NCBI GenBank assembly: GCA_030427205.1
Contig: JAUHXC010000031.1
Coordinates: 55,123-119,122 of the forward strand
Origin: a bacterium
Lineage (GTDB): Bacteria; Myxococcota_A; Bradymonadia; UBA7976; UBA1532
Direction of reading: 5' to 3'
DNA length: 64,000 nt
A program made the translations under genes and the position numbers. Shown piece by piece: positions 57,825 through 64,000 of this stretch. The notes below the pieces were generated by a model. The model had not been told where the DNA came from, did no database searches, and worked only from the letters and a program-made list of their open reading frames with translations. Position 1 is the stretch's first letter, and each line of letters begins with the position of its first letter.

Positions 57825-59063
57825 TTGAGCGACGCCCGCGGCGCCTTCCGCCGACTGCTGACCGAGCGCGCCGACTTCCGGCGGCTGTGGTACAGCAACA
57901 TGGTCTCGCTCATCGGCGACTGGCTGAGCTACGTCGCCGTCAGCCTCGTCGCCGTCGATCAGGGCGGCAGCGCCGTCGCCGTGGGCATGGTGCTGGTGGC
58001 CCACACCCTGCCGATGGCGGTGCTCGGCCCCATCTCGGGCCCGCTCGCCGACCGCTTCGACCGCCGCCGCATCATGATCTGGGCCCAGGTCGGCGCCTCG
58101 CTGCTGACCCTGGTGATGTACGGCGCCGTCGAAGCCTCGGCCATCGTCTGGATGCAGATCTGCCTGCTCTTGCGGGTGAGCATCTCGGGCGTCGCGATGA
58201 CCGCCCGCATGGCCGCGGTGCCGCAGCTCGTCGAGCCCGACGAGCTGCACGCCGCCAACTCGCTGCTCGGGCTGACGTGGAGCGTGATGTTCACCGCCGG
58301 CGTCGCGCTCGGCGGCTTCATCGCCAGCTGGTTCGGGCCGGGGCAGGCGATCCTGGCCGACGCGGCGACCTTCCTGCTCTCGGCGCTGATCATCACCCGC
58401 CTGCCGGCCCTGCCGCCGCCGCCGGGCGACGAGGCGCCCACGCGCCCCGGCCTGCGCGACATCCTCGTCGGCTGGACCTACGCCCGCCCGCGCCCGCGGC
58501 TCTTCGCCGCGCTGATGGCCAAGACCCCGCCCTCGATGGCCAACGCCGCCGGCTGGGTCACGCTCAACCTCGTCGCCGGCCCGCGCATGGCCGGCAGCAC
58601 CGCGATGGCCCTCGGCGTGATGCACGCGCTGCGGGCGGTCGGCACCGGCGTCGGCCCGCTGCTGCCCGCCCGCTGGATCCCGCGCGAGGCGAACCTGGGC
58701 ACCCCGATGGCCTTCGTCGGATTGGCGCTGTTCCTGCTCTTCGACAGCCCGTGGGTCTTCGTGCCCGCGCTGGTGCTGTGGGGCATGGGCAGCGGCCACA
58801 ACTGGGTGACGAGCACCGCCGAGCTGCAGGCCCGCACGCCGGGCAGCATCCTCGGGCGCATGAGCGCGCTGAACCTGATGACGCTGCAAGCGGGGCAGGC
58901 CGCGATGGCCCTGGTCGCCGGCTGGCTGATCGACCTGACGGCCGATCCGGCGAGCGGCGGCTGGCTGGGGCTGGGGCTGGGCGTGGCCGGCTGGGCGGTG
59001 TTGATGGTCATCCGGTCGAAGGGGTCGCCCCTCGAAGGGCAGGCGCCGGACGACCGGCGCTGA
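57825..59063 (+). CDS. MFS transporter, EntS/MFS_3-like
   Basis: 412 residues from TTG 57825, which follows GGGAG at six bases and yields the usual MFS length; ATG 57711 gives an extra basic tail without a ribosome site. About 12 hydrophobic segments. N-terminal signature FRRLWYSNMVSLIGDWLSYVAVSLVAVD, then GPISGPLADRFDRRRIMIWAQ (motif A, loop 2-3), and PDELHAANSLLGLTWSVMFTAGVALGGF. This subfamily exports siderophores, macrolides or other small molecules in exchange for protons. The substrate is unknown. The stop lies three bases before the stop of the converging MYXO-CTERM gene. Confidence 0.88.
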   Translation: MSDARGAFRRLLTERADFRRLWYSNMVSLIGDWLSYVAVSLVAVDQGGSAVAVGMVLVAHTLPMAVLGPISGPLADRFDRRRIMIWAQVGASLLTLVMYGAVEASAIVWMQICLLLRVSISGVAMTARMAAVPQLVEPDELHAANSLLGLTWSVMFTAGVALGGFIASWFGPGQAILADAATFLLSALIITRLPALPPPPGDEAPTRPGLRDILVGWTYARPRPRLFAALMAKTPPSMANAAGWVTLNLVAGPRMAGSTAMALGVMHALRAVGTGVGPLLPARWIPREANLGTPMAFVGLALFLLFDSPWVFVPALVLWGMGSGHNWVTSTAELQARTPGSILGRMSALNLMTLQAGQAAMALVAGWLIDLTADPASGGWLGLGLGVAGWAVLMVIRSKGSPLEGQAPDDRR

Positions 59064-59066
59064 GCC

Positions 59067-61001
59067 TCAGCGGCGCCGACGCCAGCCGAGCGCGAGCAAC
59101 ACCGCCAGCAGCGTACCCGCCGGCCCGCCGCTGCCCGCGTCGCAGGCGCAGCCGCCGCCCGGCGAGCCGCCGCCGCCGTCGTCGTCGCAGTCGGGCTCGT
59201 CCTCGTGCACGCAGCGCCCCGGATCACAGGTCGGATCCCAGCGCAGCCCCGGCCCGCACACCGAGACGCAGAAGCCCTCGTCGTTCAGCCGGGTACCCGG
59301 CCCGCACGGGTTGCTCGTATCGGCGTCGGCCAGCAGCGGCCCGCCGTCGGCCCCACGATCCATCGACATCGGCGCCGCGTCGCGCGCCGGCCCGACCGAC
59401 ATGTCCCGCCCGGCGTCCGCCGGCGGCTCGACCGCCCCGTCGACCCCCGCGTCCGCCGGCAGCGGCGGCAGGCCGCCATCGGACACCACCACCGTGTGCA
59501 CCACCGTCTCGGTCTCCAGCGGATCGATCAGATCGGCCGCGATGGTCGCCGTATTCTCGATCGTCGCCCCGTTGGGCGCGTCGCGCCGCACCTGCACCGT
59601 GAACGCCAGCCGGTGGATCTCATCGATCTCGATCGTATCGCCCACCTGGGGCAGCCCGGTGAGCTCGAGGCCGTCTTGCAGCGGGAACGCCCCGCCCGGC
59701 CCGTCGGGCACCGGCCGGCCATCGAGCAGCGTGCTGCCCGGCACGTACTGCACCAGCGGCGAGAGCGGATCGCGCACCACCACGCCCACCGCCGGCCCGT
59801 CGCCGTCGTTCTCCACCTGGATGCGATAGCTGATCGCGCCGCCCGGCGAGATGCTCGAACCCGTCGGCGGCACCGACTCCTTCTCCGGCTTGAGCCCTTC
59901 GAAGTCGGGCAGCCGATGGTCGAAGGCCAGCACCATCCAGTTGGTGAAGAGCTGCTCGCCCGGCGTGATCAGGCCGTCGCCGCGGGGGATGATCAGGTCG
60001 ATGCGCGCCTCGTCGTCGCCGGCCTCGACCGCGCCGACCACCGTGAAGCGATCGAGATCGGTGCTCTGCACCCCCTGCCGGCACTGCCCGTCCGCCGTGC
60101 CCGTATTGACCGTCGAGTTGAAGACGTTGTTGACCGGGTTGCAGCCGTCGCTGATCTGCCGCCCGTTGACCTGCAGCTGGTCGCCCACCGTCGGCTGGTC
60201 GCCCTCGAGCACCATGATCGTCATGTCGAGCGCCGGATCGGGCGGCGGCGCCTCGAAGCCCCGCGGGAACAGCGAGCGGTTGATGCCCGAGTTCAGCTCG
60301 AAGCCCTGGTAGTAATAGATGCGCCGCACGGGCTCGCCCGGCTCTTCGTAGACCACCAACAGCGACCACGCGCCGATGGTCAGGCTGCCCACCGCCGCCA
60401 CCGCCGTGCCCGGATCATTCTCGTCCGATCCGGGGATCTGCACGTCGCTGATGGTCCACTCGCCGTTGAGCGGCATGCCCGCTTGGCGATGGGCCTCGAC
60501 CTGCGCGGTGATGTCGGCGTGGTTCGAGTAGAAGCCCAGGTTGCACGCCGGCTGCACCGGGCAGATGGCCCCCAGGAACCCGCACTCGCCCGCGGCGAGG
60601 CCGTCGATGAAGCGCTCTGAGCGCATCGGATCGGCCAGCACCTCGATCGGCTCGCCCGCCGGCGCCGTCAGGGTCACCTGCACATCGGGGAAGTCGTCTT
60701 CGGCGGTCGAGGCGGCCCAGTTCAGCCGGGCGTGCACCACCCGCAGGTCGAGCGAATCGGGGAAGGTGTCCAGGGTCACCGTCGAGCCGTCGAGCCCCAT
60801 GCAGTTGGCCCCGCCGATGCCGCCGCAGGCCGGCGCGCCGCAGGCGATCAGCGTATCGGCGGTCGCCGCGTAGCCCAGCCGCCCCTCGAACTCCAGCGCC
60901 GGATCGGGCCCCAGCGGCTGGCCCTGGCCCCACGCGCTCGATACGACGGCCAGCGTCATCAGCCCGGCGAGCGCCGCCGGCCCCTTGCGGATCAGCATCA
61001 T
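59067..61001 (-). CDS. MYXO-CTERM surface protein with DUF11-like repeat
   Basis: 644 residues. ATG 61001 has GGGAGG at five bases, so GTG 61007 (inside the ribosome site) is less likely. A Sec signal (IRKGPAALAGLMTLAVVSSAWG) precedes a Cys-containing domain with GSTVTLDTFPDSLDLRVVHARLNW and similar beta patterns. A DUF11-type domain follows at about 370-500 (ISYRIQVENDGDGPAVGVVVRDPLSPLVQYVPGSTLLDG, then ATIENTATIAADL). After a Pro/Asp linker and a Cys-rich segment, the C-terminus GGGCACDAGSGGPAGTLLAVLLALGWRRRR matches MYXO-CTERM: Cys signature, one membrane helix, Arg cluster. Such proteins are processed and attached to the cell surface or exported. It is divergent from the NTPase gene. Confidence 0.82.
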   Translation of the reverse strand: MMLIRKGPAALAGLMTLAVVSSAWGQGQPLGPDPALEFEGRLGYAATADTLIACGAPACGGIGGANCMGLDGSTVTLDTFPDSLDLRVVHARLNWAASTAEDDFPDVQVTLTAPAGEPIEVLADPMRSERFIDGLAAGECGFLGAICPVQPACNLGFYSNHADITAQVEAHRQAGMPLNGEWTISDVQIPGSDENDPGTAVAAVGSLTIGAWSLLVVYEEPGEPVRRIYYYQGFELNSGINRSLFPRGFEAPPPDPALDMTIMVLEGDQPTVGDQLQVNGRQISDGCNPVNNVFNSTVNTGTADGQCRQGVQSTDLDRFTVVGAVEAGDDEARIDLIIPRGDGLITPGEQLFTNWMVLAFDHRLPDFEGLKPEKESVPPTGSSISPGGAISYRIQVENDGDGPAVGVVVRDPLSPLVQYVPGSTLLDGRPVPDGPGGAFPLQDGLELTGLPQVGDTIEIDEIHRLAFTVQVRRDAPNGATIENTATIAADLIDPLETETVVHTVVVSDGGLPPLPADAGVDGAVEPPADAGRDMSVGPARDAAPMSMDRGADGGPLLADADTSNPCGPGTRLNDEGFCVSVCGPGLRWDPTCDPGRCVHEDEPDCDDDGGGGSPGGGCACDAGSGGPAGTLLAVLLALGWRRRR

Positions 61002-61110
61002 CAGCACCTCCCGATCGGCAGCCTACACCGATGGGCGGGGTCTACCACAGTGCAACCGCAGCGGGTTCGTCGTGGCCATCGGCGCTTCTGACGAGCGCGC
61101 GTCGACCGAG

Positions 61111-61139
61111 TTGTCGGTCGTATGTCCGTCGACTACTGT
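61111..61139 (+). promoter_or_regulatory. Candidate promoter of the NTPase-TPR pair
   Basis: TTGTCG (61111-61116), a 17-bp spacer and TACTGT (61134-61139) fit a sigma-70-like promoter about 105 bp before ATG 61245. It lies in the 243-bp divergent region shared with the MYXO-CTERM protein gene. Confidence 0.35.
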
Positions 61140-61244
61140 GGCGCAGCACGCACGACCATGTGGGGTCAACAGGCCGCTCTTGACTGGCCTGCCCGCCAGC
61201 GTGTTTCGTTTTCTCAGTGATCCGAGCAAGGCCAGTTCGCGTAC

Positions 61245-62597
61245 ATGACCGACCTCACGCCCACGCCTGCGACGACGCTCGACGCCGCGTCGCGCACACT
61301 CGACTTCAATGATCCCCTCGAGAGCGGTGACCCCCGATGGGTCGACCTGTCGCCTGCGCGAGGCAACAACGTGTTGCACCGCCTGCGCAAGCGCCTGCTG
61401 CGAAAGCAGCCGGGTCGGTATATGCACGTCGTCTTCGCCAGTCATCGCGGCGCGGGCAAGACGACCGAACTCAACCGTTTGCGGCACGACCTCAGCGAGA
61501 AGTTCTGCTGCCTGTACTTCGAGGCCAACGTCGAGCTCGACGCCTACGACATCATCATCGAAGACCTTCTGCTGCTGCTGTGTCGCGAGGTCGAGCGGTT
61601 CATGCGCGAGGCGGTCGAGCGCCCGCTGCCCGACGAGATGCTCGCCGACGTGAGCGCGTGGTTCGCCGAGAAGGTCTCGACGACGACCGTCGGCCGCACC
61701 CTCGGCGCGGGCGTCGAGGCCAGCGTCGGGGCCGCGCCCCGTGTCCCGTTCATCAAGCTCCTCGGCGGTATGACGGCCCACGCCAAGGTCGCGAGCGAAC
61801 ACCGCGACGAGCTGCGTGAGGTCCTCAAGAAGTACCCGGGCTCATTGGACGCAGCGGTCAACCGCCTGCTGGCGGCCGCTCACCGCCAGCTCAAGGAGGC
61901 CTTTGGCAAAGAGCTGCTGATCATCATCGACAACCTCGATCGCTACCTGCCAGAGAAGGCCGAGAAGCTGCTGATCGGGCAGGCCGACCGGCTGTGTCAG
62001 CTGCAGGCGAACCTCGTCTTGACGCCGCCGATCAGCCTTCACTACCGCCCCAAGTCGGGCAACCTCACCGATCACTTCCACGTCGAGGTCATGCCGTCGG
62101 TCAAGCTGCGCGGCCCCGACGATCCGTACGAGACCGTCGCCGAGCCGGCGCGCGGTCTGCTCAACGAGGCGCTGGCCCGGCGGATCGATCTCGATCGGCT
62201 GCTGCCCGAGCCCGCGGCGCGCGACGCGCTCATACTGGCCAGCGGGGGCAGCATCCGCGAGCTGCTGCAGCTCACCTACTTCGCCACCCTCGAAGCGGAC
62301 GGTGAGTCCATCAGCGTCGCCGACGTCCGCGTCTCTCGCGATCAGTGGGCGGGCACGCTGCGGGACAAGGTCTTCAACAACGACTGGACGGCGGTCTTGG
62401 GCCGCATCGCCGAGACCAAGCGGCCCGAGGGCGGCGAAGACGCGCTGGCCGTGCTCTTTCATCGGCTGGCGTTCAAGTACAACGGCACCGTCTGGTACGA
62501 CGTGCACCCGCTGCTCGCCGACCTGCCCGAGGTGGCGGCGGGCCTGGCGCGGCGAGCGAAGCGCAGCGCGTCCGGCACACCGAGCAGCGGTGTCTGA
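61245..62597 (+). CDS. P-loop NTPase (STAND/AAA-like)
   Basis: 450 residues from ATG 61245. Walker A is SHRGAGKTT (66-74, Ser in place of the first Gly), followed by ELNRLRHDLS, as in GHRGSGKSTEL-type ATPases. Walker B is LLIIIDNLDRYLP, with a sensor region VLTPPISLHY. A conserved helical part has SGGSIRELLQLTYFATLEAD (sensor-like). A C-terminal winged-helix-like stretch follows (LHRLAFKYNGTVWYDVHPLL). No transmembrane segment. Its stop lies inside the next gene (8-bp overlap), so the two are expressed together. NTPases paired with TPR proteins occur in many predicted conflict (defence) systems of Myxococcota; defence here is an inference. Confidence 0.75.
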   Translation: MTDLTPTPATTLDAASRTLDFNDPLESGDPRWVDLSPARGNNVLHRLRKRLLRKQPGRYMHVVFASHRGAGKTTELNRLRHDLSEKFCCLYFEANVELDAYDIIIEDLLLLLCREVERFMREAVERPLPDEMLADVSAWFAEKVSTTTVGRTLGAGVEASVGAAPRVPFIKLLGGMTAHAKVASEHRDELREVLKKYPGSLDAAVNRLLAAAHRQLKEAFGKELLIIIDNLDRYLPEKAEKLLIGQADRLCQLQANLVLTPPISLHYRPKSGNLTDHFHVEVMPSVKLRGPDDPYETVAEPARGLLNEALARRIDLDRLLPEPAARDALILASGGSIRELLQLTYFATLEADGESISVADVRVSRDQWAGTLRDKVFNNDWTAVLGRIAETKRPEGGEDALAVLFHRLAFKYNGTVWYDVHPLLADLPEVAAGLARRAKRSASGTPSSGV

Positions 62598-64000
62598 ACT
62601 CGAGAGCCAGCCGGCGGATCTCGACGCCGCGCTGTCCACCGACGACCGGCGGCGGATCAGCCGACTCATCCGCCGGACGGCGCGCGCGCCGGGTTTTCAG
62701 ATGTGCATCATCGAGGTCGGGCACCCCCGTGAGGCAGCGGCGGTCGACGGGTGGCTCCGATCAGAGATGCCCCATGACGTGCCGGTCAGGCGCTTCGACC
62801 TCGCGGCGTTGCCCGGGGAGAACATCTGGGCCGAGCTGGGCGCAGAGCTCGGCGGCGACCCCCCGCCGCGCGGCTGGATCTTCAGCGGGCTCGAGGAGCT
62901 GCCCCCTGCGGAGCGCGAGCGCCGGATCGTGCAGCTCAACGTGCAGCGCGACAGCCTCGTCCGGGACTACCCGGGGCTGTGGTTTCTGCTGGTGCACGTG
63001 AGCCTGCGCCCGGTGCTGATGAAGACCGCGCCCGACTTCCTGGACTACGCGGTGATCCGGACCCGGCGGTCGCCCCCGGCGCCGGGGCGGCCTGCGCTCG
63101 CCGGCGGCGACTCGAGCCGCTCGAGCTTCGACTGGAGGGCGTACGAGAGGCCGCCACTGAGCGACGGGCTGCAGCCGGTCGCTGAGGCGATCGACGCGGG
63201 CGAGCTGGAGCGGGCCGAAGATCTGCTGGGCGTGGTCGAACTGTCGGGCGTCGAGGCCGATCGGCTGGGGCAGGACTGGCTTCGCGCCGAGCTGCGCCTG
63301 CGCCGCGAGCGGACCGAGCTCGCTCTCGCAGACTGGTCGCCGGGCGGCGTGGCCTTCGAGCGCGCTTCAGCCGCGGAGAGGCCGGCGGTGCTGCGGCGGC
63401 TGGGGCAGCTCCTGACTCGGCTCGGCGATGTCGAGCGGGCCGAGTCGCTGTTGAGTGGGCAGGCGCTGCCGCTGTGCGCAGAGGCGGGTGACGACGCCGA
63501 GGCCGCCGAGGTATGGGATGCCTTGGGCGATATCGCGACCCTCCGTGGTGAGCTGGACGAGGCGCTGCGTATCCGGCGGGAGGAGGAGTTGCCGGTCTTC
63601 GAGACGCTCGGCGACGTCCTCTCGCGCGCTGTCACCATGGGCAAAATCGCCGACATCCTGGGGAGCCGTGGTGAGCTGGACGAGGCGCTGCGTATCCGGC
63701 GGGAGGAGGAGTTGCCGGTCTACGAGAAGCTCGGCGACGTCCGCTCGCGCGCCGTCACCATGGGCCAAATCGCCGACATCCTGTATCGCCGTGGTGAGCT
63801 GGACGAGGCGCTGCGTATCCGGCGGGAGGAGCAGTTGCCGGTCTACGAGAAGCTCGGCGACGTCCGCTCGCGCGCCGTCACCATGGGCTACATCGCCGAC
63901 ATCCTGGGGAGCCGTGGTGAGCTGGACGAGGCGCTGCGTATCCGGCGGGAGGAGGAGTTGCCGGTCTACGAGAAGCTCGGCGATGTCCGCTCGCGCGCCG
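62590..64000 (+). CDS. TPR-repeat protein, partial (runs off the window)
   Basis: Open from GTG 62590 to the right edge, 470 codons seen. It overlaps the NTPase stop by eight bases. Residues about 1-210 form a non-repeat domain: a helical N-terminus with RRRISRLIRRTARAPGFQMC, a strand WFLLVHVSLRPVL, then a linker with several Arg/Pro. TPR-like helices begin at about 210 (VAEAIDAGELERAEDLLGVV). From 63544 come near-identical 41-residue units (RGELDEALRIRREEELPVYE, then KLGDVRSRAVTMGxIADILxS): three complete copies and part of a fourth. The near-identity at DNA level suggests recent expansion. The end of the protein, and any effector domain, is outside the window. Confidence 0.75.
   Translation, partial: MSELESQPADLDAALSTDDRRRISRLIRRTARAPGFQMCIIEVGHPREAAAVDGWLRSEMPHDVPVRRFDLAALPGENIWAELGAELGGDPPPRGWIFSGLEELPPAERERRIVQLNVQRDSLVRDYPGLWFLLVHVSLRPVLMKTAPDFLDYAVIRTRRSPPAPGRPALAGGDSSRSSFDWRAYERPPLSDGLQPVAEAIDAGELERAEDLLGVVELSGVEADRLGQDWLRAELRLRRERTELALADWSPGGVAFERASAAERPAVLRRLGQLLTRLGDVERAESLLSGQALPLCAEAGDDAEAAEVWDALGDIATLRGELDEALRIRREEELPVFETLGDVLSRAVTMGKIADILGSRGELDEALRIRREEELPVYEKLGDVRSRAVTMGQIADILYRRGELDEALRIRREEQLPVYEKLGDVRSRAVTMGYIADILGSRGELDEALRIRREEELPVYEKLGDVRSRA
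63544..64000 (+). repeat. Near-identical 123-nt tandem repeats in the TPR gene
   Basis: Units start at 63544, 63667, 63790 and 63913 (each 123 nt, 41 codons); the last is cut by the window edge. Copies differ at only a few positions, for example GAGGAG/GAGCAG, LGS/LYR and GKI/GQI/GYI. The frame is kept, so gain or loss of copies would change protein length only. Confidence 0.85.

Noticed and set aside
63544..64000. CRISPR-like periodicity at the right edge
   Set aside because: The 123-nt period is coding (41 codons per TPR unit) with no spacer-like variable segments.

Overview
The window is very GC-rich and reads as chromosomal DNA of a Gram-negative member of the Myxococcota or a close relative such as Bradymonadota. 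Evidence: Kdo (LPS) synthesis genes; large Ser/Thr kinase-ATPase-TPR proteins; many Cys-rich lipoproteins with tandem repeats; thrombospondin type-3 and MopE-like calcium/metal-binding repeats; a MYXO-CTERM-like C-terminus; and an AgmX/PglI-type C-terminal domain. No rRNA, tRNA, CRISPR array or transposase gene was found. Genes are tightly packed, convergent pairs sit 3-46 bp apart, and overlapping stop/start codons are common.

Layout. 1-14.6 kb: the end of a Cys-rich protein, a DedA/VTT-like membrane protein, a Gly/Cys-rich giant lipoprotein, a 0.93-kb gene-free zone full of GATCGATC-centred palindromes, a hypothetical gene, a type-3-repeat lipoprotein, an ECF sigma factor overlapping a DUF1109/NrsF-like anti-sigma gene, a LamG secreted protein and an FG-GAP lipoprotein. 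14.6-29.8 kb: an apparent Tc-toxin-like island. A 1985-residue lipoprotein whose C-terminal third looks like the TcA channel helices and TcB-binding domain lies near a 2054-residue SpvB-TcdB-RHS (TcB-C fusion) protein with a Lys-rich variable tip. Small lipoproteins and a ModA-like binding protein lie among them. The two large genes share a 12-bp AT-rich motif about 80 bp upstream of their starts.

29.9-43.7 kb: an AfsR/NB-ARC-type regulator, FKBP, a HEAT-repeat exported protein, thioredoxin-type ArsC, a beta-propeller/cytochrome c protein, and a three-gene operon of two small RebB (R-body/killing trait)-like genes followed by a kinase-ATPase. 43.9-47.6 kb: divergent from that operon, a sigma-like factor overlaps an AgmX/PglI-domain membrane protein, which overlaps kdsB; kdsA follows. 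47.7-56.7 kb: two tandem PknK-like kinase-ATPase genes with overlapping start/stop, convergent with a PAS hybrid histidine kinase. 56.7-61.0 kb: a Cys-rich lipoprotein, an MFS exporter and a MYXO-CTERM surface protein. 61.2-64.0 kb: a P-loop NTPase overlapping a TPR gene with nearly identical 123-nt repeats that runs off the window.

The most interesting content is the Tc-like lipoprotein/RHS pair with its shared upstream motif, then the RebB-like/kinase/sigma locus and the NTPase-TPR pair at the right edge. All functional calls come from reading motifs by eye. No database search was run.
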